Under the pieces are notes generated by a model. It was not told the DNA's origin and did no database searches. It worked only from the letters and a program-made list of their open reading frames with translations. The position numbers and the translations under genes are program-made. This document shows positions 34,401 to 46,272 of a stretch of 64,000 nucleotides of DNA, piece after piece. Every line of letters begins with the position of its first letter. The stretch's first letter is position 1. Source of the stretch: Alternaria dauci. Lineage: Eukaryota > Ascomycota > Dothideomycetes > Pleosporales > Pleosporaceae. The DNA is taken from positions 620,001 through 684,000 of the forward strand of contig NC_091281.1 in NCBI RefSeq assembly GCF_042100115.1, read 5' to 3'.

Positions 34401-34998
34401 AACATGCTGTGTCTCGCTGCACTGCCAGGATTCACTGGTTTCACTGGACTTGCAGGGCAAGGGCTCCACGTGGGAGGTACAGATTTCCAGGGCGTTATCT
34501 TACTTTAGCGCAAGTGGAGCGGTCTGATCGGTGAGAGTAGAATCCGGTGTATGAGATTGCTGGCCTGTTACAGCACCGTCTGTTGGAACTTCTTAAAACG
34601 TACTGGTGGACTCAAAGAGCCGCGTACGAATGAGTCACGTTCAAAACAGGCCGACTTCGGCTTGCCCAGGAGTGAGGACGCGAAATCCACGAGGCTTACC
34701 ATATTACTCTTCGGCATGGTAGATCATGATGTCACAGTCATCGGGTCAATGATTGGATAGCGTTGATGCCCATTATACATAAATTTTCCACCTATGGGAA
34801 TGAAAGATGCGCATATGCGCCAGAAACATTAGGAGCGCTCCAGCGCGATAAGAGCACAACGGGTGCATTTGGAACAAGTGAAAGAATCGAAGCCGCAAGC
34901 AGCTATTTGCACCACCAGGGTGGGAAGAATACCAGCTTCCGATCTGCACTACGACGCATTGATCGTCGCAGTCGACCATAGTGTCGCGGCTGGCGTGA

Positions 34999-36297
34999 CT
35001 ACTTTCCCCGCTTCTTGGGCTTTGCATCTGGCATGCTATGTTTGTTCCACTCGTGCTTACGGGTGGCATCCGCGCGCTTGTACGCCTTCTTGCAGATCCG
35101 GCACGCTGTTCCCACGACGGCTGCCATGGTCCTATGGAAGGAGAGGACATGCCTTCGCAGATTGCCCTTACGGTACCTGTAGTCAAGTCAATATTGATGT
35201 ACGAGTGAGACATAGGGAGACAAAGCGTACCTGCCATTGAACATTTTGCCACATTGGCCGCAATGTTCTGGCGGATAATTGATCTTATCGGCTCTCGATC
35301 CCATGTCAACCTCAGGAGCTTGGTGGTCGTAGAGCTCAATGTACTTGCACAATGGACGGTGACCTTCATTGGAGTGTGGAGTATTCTGCGACAGTCCTAG
35401 CGGATCTGCCGTCGACTCCATGTGTTCGGCATCTCCATCCTCCGCCGCATCTTGGCCGCAAATTCCACGGTATAGCCATCCAAGGTTAATACCGTACTCG
35501 TAAACGCCCAAGCGGACGTTTTGGGTATTGCAATACTGCGCGCGAGACTCTGGTAAAGAATCGTCCCCTGCGAAATCTCGTTGGTCGTCGGAGATATACG
35601 ATCCTTGACTTGCGGACGGCAATTGCGCTGCGGAGCGGGTACGACTATCAGGTTGAACATCGAACCGTTGCGCTTGAGAGTGTTGTACATTTTCTCCAAG
35701 AGACTCCAAAGAGCCCGCGTCCGAAAGTGTCAAAGAGCTGGTGTGGGGAGCGTAATCGCATCCCATGCCGAACAAATCCGGTACCCCCCAAGAATTGTCC
35801 AATGGCGAGATACTGTCTAGCGGCGATATGCTATCAGGCGCAAGATCGGTAGTGGAATGAAGCTGAGTGGAATAGTCACCATTGCCGACGGGTGTGAGAG
35901 GTGATATGGGCGACGACTTGTGTGATTGCTCGCTGCTGGTCATACTGGGCGCTGTACCGAAGTGTTGCTGGGTACCTTGACTCCAGGATAGCATTGGCAA
36001 CTCGAAAGATGGGGTTTGGCGAAGCACCATATGATCTGCGGTTACAACATGCTCGTTCGACTCGCTCGAACATGAGTAGAACCTTGGACTTAGTCCGACA
36101 TAGAGAGCATCATCGCTGGCTTGCTCCATAGGACTTTCGAGCTCTGCGAACCCGTGTTGACCTTCAAGCTCTGGCGCAAGGATGCGCGAATCTGGAAGTT
36201 CGTGAATCGACGAGGCAGGAAGTTCCTGTACTTGCTGATACTCGTAAGGCGGTGGAGGTTCGTCAGGGGTAGCATCCGCGTATTGATGAGGATACAT
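34999..36297 (-). CDS. C2H2 zinc-finger protein, local family copy 4
   Basis: Two minus-strand exons, 36297-35231 and 35176-34999, with a 54-bp phase-2 intron (GTACGC to CTACAG), give 414 residues. The intron here falls inside the first finger: C346-X2-C349 is in exon 1, and YRKGNLRRH with H365 and H370 is in exon 2. Finger 2 is C381-X2-C384-X12-H397-X4-H402 (KRADATRKHEW). The protein ends in a basic KPKKRGK tail that could act as a nuclear signal. Exon 1 starts MYPHQYADATPDEPPPPYEY and is low-complexity, with a short internal duplication (DSISPL twice). ATG 36297 is the first in frame; upstream the frame is open only through GTG. Same family as the other three copies. Confidence 0.85.
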
Positions 36298-39200
36298 TCG
36301 GTGGATCTGTATTGAGAATCGATGTATCTTGCGGAAGAAGTTTCGACACCTAAGGACGGGGACACAATCTCTGGTGAGAAACTCGTCTCTAGCAAGATCC
36401 TTTGGATACCGCCCGACCAATGAGTTTTTATCACTGTCCACTTGGCCAGCGAAGGTTGACCTCCGGCAAGTGCACGACCGAGCACCTGGCCCCGTTGTCT
36501 CTTCAACAAGTTTGTGCCGAGTTGTGGAAATGCTACAAACAAATCAGCACATGTTCTAGCTGCAAGAAAGCTGCGCCTGGATTTCAAACTCACTTACGTG
36601 ATGTTCCAGCGACGCTTCGTCTCGAAGTGAATGAGCATCTTCAGAGCGCGGGGTCGGTCTTAGATTATGTGGCAACGAGCCCTCACAACGCCGGAGGACC
36701 TTTTCAACCCCAAAGCTCTGTCAAACCGATGGACGTCATGGCTAGCGGCGAATATGTAAGTTCCTCCAGGACTGTACTGACTGGCAGCAGGAATACACGT
36801 TGTCGACCAGTGGCGCGACGAATAGCTGCCGTCAGAGAGCTCCAAGCCAGCAGGAGGACTACATTGAAGCCCAACACACCATGTCGCCAACAGCAGCCTC
36901 GGTCAGGGCCATTTGAAAGAAGGCAGAAGGCAGACGAAGACTTCGCATCGTACTAGACAGCCCTGAGTTTCAACGTATATGCATGGGCGTATAGGGTTCT
37001 CCGGCGAACGCCAAGACCGGGGTGCACCCTTATTCGGATACCGTGGCGGCCAAGCAAATGCAGGTGGATCGAACATCGTTTTGTGTTGCCAATGACCGCC
37101 GGCATCCCAGGCTATTGAGTCAGTGATGGCTCATTGGACGCGTTGACACGCATGGGCATGAAAGAAAAGCAAGCGACGCCAAGGTCATCTTTGCGAATGT
37201 GGAGGGAGGATTCGTCGATCGAGGTCGGTATGACCTTTGGTCATCTTGTGCTCTAGAACGGAATCGGCAACGTAGGCGATGCTAAAGTCCTTGAAATGAA
37301 GCGGAGCTATTTCCGGACACCGGCGGCGGCGATAGGACTTGCATCTGGAAGATGGGATTTGACCACTTTGACATATCGTTTGCAGGCGATTCTGAGAGTC
37401 CAGAAGGAATATGCTTTGATGTGGACGCTTTTCCGTGGTGGGTGTGGGGGTCAACCGGCCATCGGAACCTGTCGTAGAATGATGCGGCTCTGTTCGAACA
37501 AAAAAGGGGGTATTATCACACTCTCAAAGTGCCACCCTCTCTGGAAAAAGCTAAGAGGCATAGCTTCAGATATATTGTGCTTCGCCTTGACAATAGCAGT
37601 CTCCAGACAGCACAGCCATCGGCATGGGCCCAAACACGCGAACCTCAACGAGAGAAACAGATCTGCCTTGGAGTTCGCCTTGAGGGGAGGCTGAGCCACA
37701 TGGTGGATAGTATTGCCAAGGTAATTGAGACCGGTGAGACGACGTAGGTATTGAATACCCTCGACCTAAGCCAATAGCCTCAGCAGATTACAGAGATCGA
37801 GAATCGGTATGCCGAGCCCTATTCGTGATCCACACCTGCTGTCACATCGGATACCAGTCGATAGCATTCCTTTCTCGCACGGCTCGCTACAGCAACGAGT
37901 ATCTCGACGTAGACGCGCTTCATCCTAGCGGCGCTTCGCGAAACCTTGGCTCGTCAAGAAACCATGTGTCACCCTCAACATCAGGCGAGGGCGGTCGCGA
38001 TAGGAGGACAGCGAATGGTGTCCTAGAGGGACGCATTACGGCACGCGCTTCCGTTCCCAGGCACCTAAGAAGCTGTCCATTATCGTGCGGGACCTCAAAC
38101 CCAAGTCGAGCCTCAGTTCTAACGGCATCGAGATAATGCCCAGACGTCATCTTACGATTTTTGCGGGCGGCCTCCAGACGGCCTCCACTGTCGCGGGACC
38201 ACGCGTCTTAGCGGCGGACTTCCATGCATGCATGGAGTCCTTTGGGCGAACAAGAAAATGAAGCAAAGGTCGCAAAAGATGCCAAAATCAGGAAGACGGG
38301 TTTGAAAGAGGTCTGGAAGTTCTTCGGCCTTTGCCCAGATGCCCCGCCTTTGATTTCCGCTAGGACCGTTGGGTCTGCGCTAACGACATGGGGCATGATG
38401 TCACTACCCGTCATCGTAATTGGTGAAAGCCGGACCACCAGCATCACGACTCTTGCCGAATACCACGAACACGCTCCGCGATAAGCATGCAAAGATCTGG
38501 GGTCTAACCGACGTGCATATCAGACCCGCACAATGATCACAGCGACCCATTATTCGGTCCGTGCCCTCGACCTGGGTATGGGGTCTGTCTGCCTACCGCG
38601 CGACCTGTCACAACCTAGGACCGAACTGCGGGGACCAGGACTCGGCGTATGCTTCCGGTTCTGGCAGATTTTGTTTCACTACAAAAGCCGTACCGTACTT
38701 TGCACCAGGTGCCGACGGCGGATCAGTTTCGACGCGCGATGTGAGTGTCGCCTGAAATTAAGCGCCCTGCGAGATTTGCTTTCGCCGCGCGTACTCGGGT
38801 CCTTTGTGCCAAGACGATTTGCCTAGCAACCTGGAGCTGCATCAGAAGCTTCGTCGGGCGTACAGCTGCGCGCTCAAGCTTGTCGACTGGATGACATGCC
38901 TCCGTTCTGGCCCCTGCGCGCATCACGCTGCATTCTTGCATATGAGGCGATGATCGCCTCATGGTCCTCCGTCGATAGAGGCAATGTGTACCGAGTACCA
39001 ATTCGTATGCCTGCTGTTCCGACTGGACAATGTCATGCCGGGACTTGTTTTAGTAAACGTCGCAGCACAGCAGCCGCAACGCAGGACATTGGTATGCACG
39101 TTGGTAGATCTACGCCTCCTTGTCTGAACGACATGCTTCTATGGCACGTGCTGGGCGAAGCAAGAAGGACCTGATACATTCTTGCAGAAGCGCGCAAGTC

Positions 39201-39959
39201 CTCCTGTCATCGACTGGCTGTCAGAGCTCTCTGTCATGGCGGTCCTCATCTCCTGGATATTGCAACCATACCCAACACAGTAACATGTCTCACCGGCCAA
39301 CGCATACCTTTCCAGCGACAGAGTCCTCCGCGACTACCTTATCAACATCCGGTGAATGATAGCGCCGTGTCCTGATGGACGATTGTGATTCCGGTGAAGC
39401 TCCGGTGAGGGTGCATGTGTCATCTTCGCCGACGGGCAGATGTCAGCATCATGCGGCTCAATCGCGTCGGAGGCGAACCTGAGCACGTGGAAGTATTTCG
39501 AAAAAAATGCCAATGGGCTCACAGCACTCGGACACGAGTAAGAAGAGCGATTGAGAGGAATTTAGATGGAAAATTTTTCCAAACGCCTAACTACGTGCTT
39601 GCTAATGCGCAACAAATGTGGTGATAGAGGTACAAAGAAACAATGGCTTTGCCGGCTGTTGTAGAAGGCATCAACGGAGGTCGGGAGAGCCAACCAATAA
39701 GCAAGGCTGCGACACATATCCCTCAGCATATTCGTTTGCGTAAGAAATGACACCATAAGCGCCGGGCTGAGAGGTGCATACGAAATCATACATCGCTGTC
39801 GAAAGAAAGAAACTTGGGGCCAAAACCGTAGCCTATCCATAAACGCCCTTGACAGTCGTGTATATAACCATAAGAAAGCCAAACGCCTGTTTACATCATT
39901 CCGTCGTGTTGTCGTCAATACGACAGTCCATTACTTCTGTGGTATCCTTGGTTTGTGCA
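36298..39959. other. 3.7-kb gene-poor stretch
   Basis: Only incidental open frames were seen, including 36402-36956 (+) and 38224-38484 (+), neither with recognisable features. The right end is likely 3' untranslated sequence of the minus-strand gene ending at 39960. Confidence 0.4.
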
Positions 39960-40596
39960 CTAACGTGCATACGGATCGTACGGCCTGTACTCCTCATACA
40001 CTTCATCTTTGTCGTACACTTCTCCATCGCTCCTGATGTATCCGACGGCGTCGTAAGGGCGGGGTCGTTGCGCAGTCTGATTGGGATGGACGCCGCCAGT
40101 GGGCACTTGGTGTGGCTGTGCAAAGCCACCCGCCGGCGATGTTGCTTGGAACGCTCGAGAGGCGTTGAAACTGCCGACAGATGTATCGTGCGTTGTGATT
40201 TGGAGATGAGTTGACGAGTAAGCTGTCCATGACTGATGTGGTGGGTTGTAGGGGCTCAGTGTTTGGTTTTGAGGATGTGTCTGGTAAGGTGCTGCATTGG
40301 AACCTTGGTTGTTGGTCACGCCATTCTGGTACACCTGCACGAGCCCTGAAGAACGATGGACTTGCGTGTACGTTGGGTCTCTGCTCGGATCGTAGGTGGA
40401 AACTTGTGGAGGTGAGGTCAATGCAGGCACTCCGGAGGCAGACTACGTTTAGTTAGTAGTGAGCTCCAATACAAAGATCATGACACCGTACGCTTTGATG
40501 TGAGTTCCTACGAGAGCTGCCGCCACCTCCACCGCCGCCGCTATTACGACGTGATGCACCTGAGGTACGGGTAGGATAATTCTGGGAGCCGCTCAT
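39960..40596 (-). CDS. Small Gly/Gln/Pro/Tyr-rich protein of unknown function
   Basis: Two exons, 40596-40492 and 40442-39960, with a 49-bp phase-0 intron (GTACGG donor; ACTAAC branch-like motif before CGTAG), give 195 residues. The N-terminus is MSGSQNYPTRTSGASRRNS followed by a seven-Gly run and SSRRNS. The rest is rich in Gln, Pro, Asn, Thr and Tyr, with no signal peptide, membrane segment or known domain. The acidic, Tyr-rich end reads DKDEVYEEYRPYDPYAR. RRNS repeated on both sides of the glycine run suggests possible phosphorylation sites. The good splice signals and open frame support a real gene. Probably an intrinsically disordered protein; function not recognised. Confidence 0.65.
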
Positions 40597-42834
40597 CTTG
40601 TCTTGGAATGGACTAACAGAGCACGTAGGGACGTTATGTGTAGCGAGTGACCTCCAAGAACGGAATCTGAAGAGTCAAAAGGGTAATCTAGGTCACTAGG
40701 GGGCGCCAGAAGGATTTCGACAGGCACTAGGACGATCGATAGGCCAAGGGGTCTTGGTTATGTCACTAAACACAGACGGGACAAGTGAAATGCTAGACAA
40801 TGTGTCTCAACAATGGTGATGATGGTTAGTTGGAGTGTGAACAAAGAGGGTTTCGTTGTTTCGTGGGCAGACGCGGTTTATGACGACCCCTTAACCGCGC
40901 AGCAGAGTCCTCCGTCTTGTTCCTCACGATCCCATGCGCGCCAGGCATCAAGGCACACGTGCCCCGTGCCCTTTGGTATCTAGTACGCCTCTGGCAATGG
41001 CGAATGTTACGTGGCTTCTGATTCTAATCTCCGTTTAGTTTCTTCAGTCCAACGGTCCATCCTCTGAGTGACAGGAAACATCCTACAGGAAACCTGTAGT
41101 GGTTGCATGGCAGTTCTCCAGGAAAGGGTTTCGGCCCTTCTTCCACATAATGCAACAAATCCCGCTGGTGGCAACCGGAATGGATGATTCTTTTGCGCAC
41201 ATGCGTAGTCCAGCGAGGAAAAGGGCGTGGTGGTCTTGGAAGCTGGGCGAGCTAGCTTGTTGGCGGGGTAGCTAGGGCGCTTTCGCAAGATACCCACACG
41301 TAGGTGATTAAACTGACACACTGTGCCCATGAAGCTTTTGGGATAAGTCAGATTGCGATGGTGCAAGATGATGAACCGAGCCGTGAAGAGGATCTGGCTA
41401 CCGACTGATTGGTACACTACAGGTAGCCTACTTGTGTCAATGCTTGGTCGGCCCACCTTACGACCCACAGGGTTGAAGGCTAATGAAGCGACCGTTGGCC
41501 AAGTGGCGTACGTTCGACCGTCCAACGACTGTTAGATTTGGAATTGCGTGGTGAAAAAAGGGCTTACAAAGATAAGCCAATGAATGGTCGAGGGAGAGCG
41601 GTGACCAATCACAGACAGGAACGTGGTGAGGAGTGCGTATGCCTCCATCGTCCAGCTGAGTGGTCAAAATAGAAGTTCGTTTGAGATTACGCCGTGTAGC
41701 TACTCCACGGCAGCTGGGAGTGGAACCATGTGGGTGTGGGGTGTAAGGCGGCGGCCCTTCTGCCCTACTGTAGAAGCTAGTTGCCGGTAGCCTTCCGCAA
41801 ACCGAGCCGGCCCATTCGGTCCACAATCTCCATTCGCTCAGCCGCATTGACCAGGTTAACGGTCGAGTATTTGAGGTGGCGATGCTCCTTCAGTGGACTG
41901 AGCTGGAGGCATACTCTTTGTGTGGGTTTCGATTCAGACAAGGTCCACGTCAGGATATCATGTTGTGTGGACGCTCCCTTCTCGGTCGCACAGGACGTCC
42001 GGATGATCTCGGAATGTTCAAAGACCCGTTGGAGCTTGATTTTCAAGAAACTGACCGCTTCTCACCCAGGATCTAGTCCTGTCCGTCTTGCTTTGACACA
42101 TGACCTGCTGTCAGCCTATAGTTGACTTTCCTCCGACTTGCCGATGCTGCAAATGCCTTCGCAAACGTTTCCGCATTGTCTCCCAGCTCAAGTGCGGCTC
42201 TGAACTTGTAATTCTCTCCATGCCGTCATCTGGGCAGGTTTGGGCGGGCCCGTCGGGGTGGGAGGGGACATCTGCACATCGAGGGTTGTTTCTCGTTTCG
42301 AGCTTGGATATCAGACATATCAGACGGCTGGTACGTGTTAGCACGAACAGGTCAGAGAGCACGTTCCAAGCAATTCAACGCAGGTGGAAGACAAGTAGAG
42401 GCGGCAACGAAGCTCGCCTTGGGCTTTTGATACCAGCCCTAGCTTTACTCCACCGATTGAGCCGTCTTCCTATGCTCTCGCCAGACGTAAGTGACTGCTC
42501 TTCGTGAGAGTCAGGTAAGGGGCATCCGAAGAGGCCGAATTGCTTCTGAAAGGGTCGCGCTTGACGATACTCAGCGCGTGTATGCTCACGCAGCACATGG
42601 ACGCGAAGGGTCTTCAAGAAGGCACATCGAGTCTGGATAGCAGTGTAAGCTAGTAGCGTTCCCTCACTGAGCTCGCTGTCATCCACAGATGGGGTGAGAG
42701 GGGTAGAACGCGTCGAATGCCGTATCGCTCGCGTGGAAGGGCGGCTAGCTTCATCTCCACTTAAACCCCGCCCGACCCCATGGCTAATCGCGTCGCGACC
42801 TAGACATCGTCGCGCGTCCATCATACCCCGCAAA
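40597..42834. other. Gene-free stretch
   Basis: Only incidental frames on both strands. A minus-strand frame near 42.6 kb contains a faint finger-like pattern (LRVHVLREH) but no paired cysteines, so it was not called. Confidence 0.4.
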
Positions 42835-43810
42835 ATGAGCCGCTTCGATACGCTGCCACCTGAGATCCTCTTCAACATCCTCTCCTACACGGAGCCCATC
42901 TGCAACCTCACCCTGCCATCCTACCCGCTTAATGCGCTCGCCGCTACCAACAAGCAACTCAACGCCGTGGTAGAAGAATACGCGCGCAACCTCCTCAAAC
43001 GCCATGCCGACATTGTGCCACCGCGCAAAGCAAGAATCTTCACATGCCGCCGCAAATGGCTAGCGGAGATATGTTATTTCTGCAAGAAGGCCAGTAAAAG
43101 GAAGGCCTGTCTCTACAAGACACTCGCATGCTGCTTCAAATGCGACAAAGTCGAGTTTCCAAAAATGGTACATATCCACCGCCTCTCTCTTGCTCTCCAA
43201 CTTGTCCAGAACAAGAAGAAGACAGTAATGCTAACCCCCCACACCCGCACAGACAATGACCCAAGCCATCAAAGAAACCCGCCTTTCAAAACTCGACCTC
43301 TTCACGCCATCCCCACTCCATCCCACGCTCCCGCCCCTGCCAACCGGTCTCTACCCCTGCATGGGCGGCGTCGCAACCATGCTCTCTACGCCGCACGTCC
43401 AAGCACGCAAAGACTACATCCACGCGCGCCTTGGCTCCAAGGTCCGCGACAACACATACATGCGCTCCCGCCCCTCCATCCACGAGCGCATCATCAGAGG
43501 CCTGAACATTCAGTACATTGAAGGGGACGGGTGGTGGGCAGCGCCGCACATGGAACCCGAGGAATTGCGCGACGGGGATAATGGAGAAGGAGGGGGCAGG
43601 TGGAGGCCCACGGGGCCGTATAGCCTGCACAGTGTGGAGGAAAGGAGGAAGCTTGTTGAGGGGAGGTGGTTACAGAGGGAGTGGATGGATTTGGGCGTGG
43701 GGGCGTATGAGGACTGTATGAGTGGGGTGAAGAGGAGGAAAGGGAGGGTGGGGGTAGGGTGGAAGAATAAGGGTGGTGATTCGAAGGAGAGCGCGATTGC
43801 GATTGAGTGA
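42835..43810 (+). CDS. F-box-like protein with Cys-rich segment
   Basis: Two exons, 42835-43167 and 43253-43810 (85-bp phase-0 intron), give 296 residues. The N-terminus MSRFDTLPPEILFNILSYTEP is an F-box-like start; F-box proteins link targets to SCF ubiquitin ligases through Skp1. A Cys-rich segment follows (CYFCKKASKRKAC...CCFKCDKVEFPKM), a pattern common in fungal F-box proteins that may bind zinc. Exon 2 has PSIHERIIRGLNIQYI and a Gly/Arg-rich end. Frames upstream of 42835 are open but lack conservation. The ATG context (cgcaaaATGAGC) and the F-box position decide the start. Targets unknown. Confidence 0.75.
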
Positions 43811-46272
43811 GTGAGGCGGTTCTAGGGATGTTTGGGGAGACGATGGTGGAAAATAGTGTGTCGCTGTGGCTTTGGACGCGTACTGCGGAGTAGTGTAAGA
43901 GGACTTGAGTAGCAGATTATGCGCAGATGTACCTGTTCCTTTTTATGATTACATTAGCGGTGTCTCCTAACGGTCTTCCTAACGTTATCGACTTCATATT
44001 GGCGTTCATGTGTTTGGCCTATCAGATGATGGCGTTACTATACGAAACGGTCCCGGCTTTTATGAACGCATGAATTAGATAGACTAGAAACTATGGATGT
44101 ACACATGGCATAACGACACTTCTTAATCTTGATTCAACTCTGGCTTGCTGTAGTACTTTGCTTACAGTGAAGTTTAAACAAAGTCAACAGAGGCTACTTA
44201 GCTGAGACATACATTGCCTTGACGTTGTGATGAGGAAGAAGATAAAGTAAAGTCACTTCTTCAGGGCTCCTACACATCTGCTTGCGGCATTCAGTAAGTG
44301 AAAGTGACATAGGCAGCATTCTGTAGTAAGCACTCGTGGAAGATGGAAACATTGTAGAAGAAGCATCAAGCAATAGGCAATCACCAAAAGACATTCACAT
44401 CACCAAAGAAGAACATGAACAAAATGTTAGAGACGAAGTGAGTTTGATTGATTTGAGGATCCAACTGCCAACCACCCTTCCAACCTTTCCTTGAGAGACA
44501 CTTGTTGTAACCACCAAGCTTGGAAACCCATCAAGCTAAAAGACTTGCCAACCCGACCGACCAACCACCAAAAAACTCAAACATAACCAAAGACCTCCAG
44601 ATACCACCAAGGCCCATCCAAAGTCCATCCAACTAGTGAGTTGAGCAGTATCATCTTCAGCCAACACCACACCAAGACATTCAACCATCCCAGGGGCCGC
44701 AACACCCTCAGAGAAGACAACAAGAGGCCCGGTTTAGCGCAAAGCACCATTGACCGTCTTTCCTCCAACCTTGTTGCTCGATGCATGTCGAAATGGTTGA
44801 AACGCCCAATGTGTAAGTGTTGACCTCCAATGACACCAATCCAACACCACTTTATTTTTCTGATCCAAACCGCAACCAGCTCAAGGGCCATCCATGCAGC
44901 CTGACCTGCATCCCTGTGCCACAACTTGACTTTCCATGCGCAGTGTATCGTATCGGTATCGGGAGTGGTGTGAGACAGTCGACAGTCGAAGCGGAGCCGG
45001 TGCCAGAAAGGTTGGTGCCTATGCCGGATTGCCGTCGGTGCGATGTGTGTCGGATGTTGAAGTGAGACAGACCGAAGGTGACATGTGTGTCAGGAAAGTT
45101 GAAGGTCGAATCGAAGTGAGGTATGGATGTTGAACCGAGGCGGGTATGTGAGGCATGTGTAAGGCGGTGATGTTGATGTTGATGAAGGTGAGGCGAGGCT
45201 GAGTAGTGGAGGAATAGTGGAGTCATCGAGACTGTCGACAGTAGTGTGGAGGTGGAGGTTTAGTTGATGATGAATGATGTCATACATCATGAGATCTTGG
45301 CCAATGTTTGAAGGTGGTAGAAAAGCATAAGGTGAAAGTGAAGGAGAGAATGGATGCTTCAGAAGATGCGGCCATGATGCTGAGAATCGACTTGGTTGAG
45401 AAGGTCGATCTCATGGAGCGAGTTGAGCGAGTATGGAGAAGGAGCGACGGAGGGGGTGGGAGGAGGGGTTTATATAGACAGGAGGGGGGACCGGCAGATC
45501 CCCGGCAGTCGGCTAACGGGCCCGGAGAATTAACCAAGCGGCGTGGTCTGTGGGTAGTTCGTTGCCTGGAGAAGGTTCCAGGCGCGCGATTTGGTGGGCG
45601 GTGTTGGCGCGTTTGCAGGTGAAGGCGGCTTTTGGAGCACGAGGTACGACAGCGAGGCATCTGATTGGCCTGCGGGGTCGGACTGGCGGCGAGAAGGTTC
45701 CAATAGACCGGTGGTGACGGCGGCTTAAGATATTAAAGTGCGTGGTGAAGGCGAAAGTGGTGGATGCTCCTGATGACCTCCGAGGTGAGCGAGGATAACA
45801 GAAGGTGAGCCGAGTGCACGCATGTATGTCAGCGGAAACTCGCCTACGAAGAGGAACACGAAGAATCTGGACTAAGGTACTGGGTATATGGATATGAAAG
45901 TGACAGTGAGGATGGAAGCGATAGACAGACAAGGAAACAGGCGGCAGAATTAACGAAACGCTCCAGTAGATGCGACAAAGTGAAGAAAATGAAAAGCAGA
46001 ATTCTGTGTTGCCAGAAGACTTGGAGCCGGGAGAGTGACCTTATATATTATCCTCGCCGCTGATCCACCAAGCCACCGAGAAGCAATACCGTGGTACGGC
46101 CCATCTCATCCGTGGTACTGCAAACGACTCATAGACAACGAGCTACTCACTCCTTCTGCACTACCATCGACTCCATGGTTGAGATATAACGATATATACG
46201 GGACAACCGACGATTCGAGTCGAAGCAGGAGTGCAGCTCCAGATTAAACCATGCTAAAGGCTCCACTCCATC
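43811..46272. other. 2.5-kb stretch with possible unassigned minus-strand transcript
   Basis: No gene could be fixed. A minus-strand TATATAAA at about 45468-45476 is followed by a pyrimidine-rich leader and several short frames (45280-45431 and 44852-45226, both minus) with no known motif. This could be a transcript with a long leader or a non-coding RNA. Confidence 0.35.
45468..45476 (-). promoter_or_regulatory. TATA-box-like element with pyrimidine-rich downstream tract
   Basis: Minus-strand TATATAAA, then about 60 bases of C/T-rich sequence leading to ATG at about 45431. This layout is typical of strongly expressed fungal genes, but no convincing coding region follows. Confidence 0.35.

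Larger units (their letters stand above)
30720..34998. other. 4.3-kb gene-poor stretch
   Basis: It includes the promoter side of C2H2 copy 3, a GC-rich triplet repeat and a small proline-rich open frame (listed separately). A plus-strand frame at 32054-32506 (150 codons from an ATG) has no recognisable motif and was not called. Confidence 0.4.

Noticed and set aside
42375..42878. Possible fifth finger gene (LRVHVLREH)
   Set aside because: Lacks the paired cysteines and the second finger; resemblance is too short.
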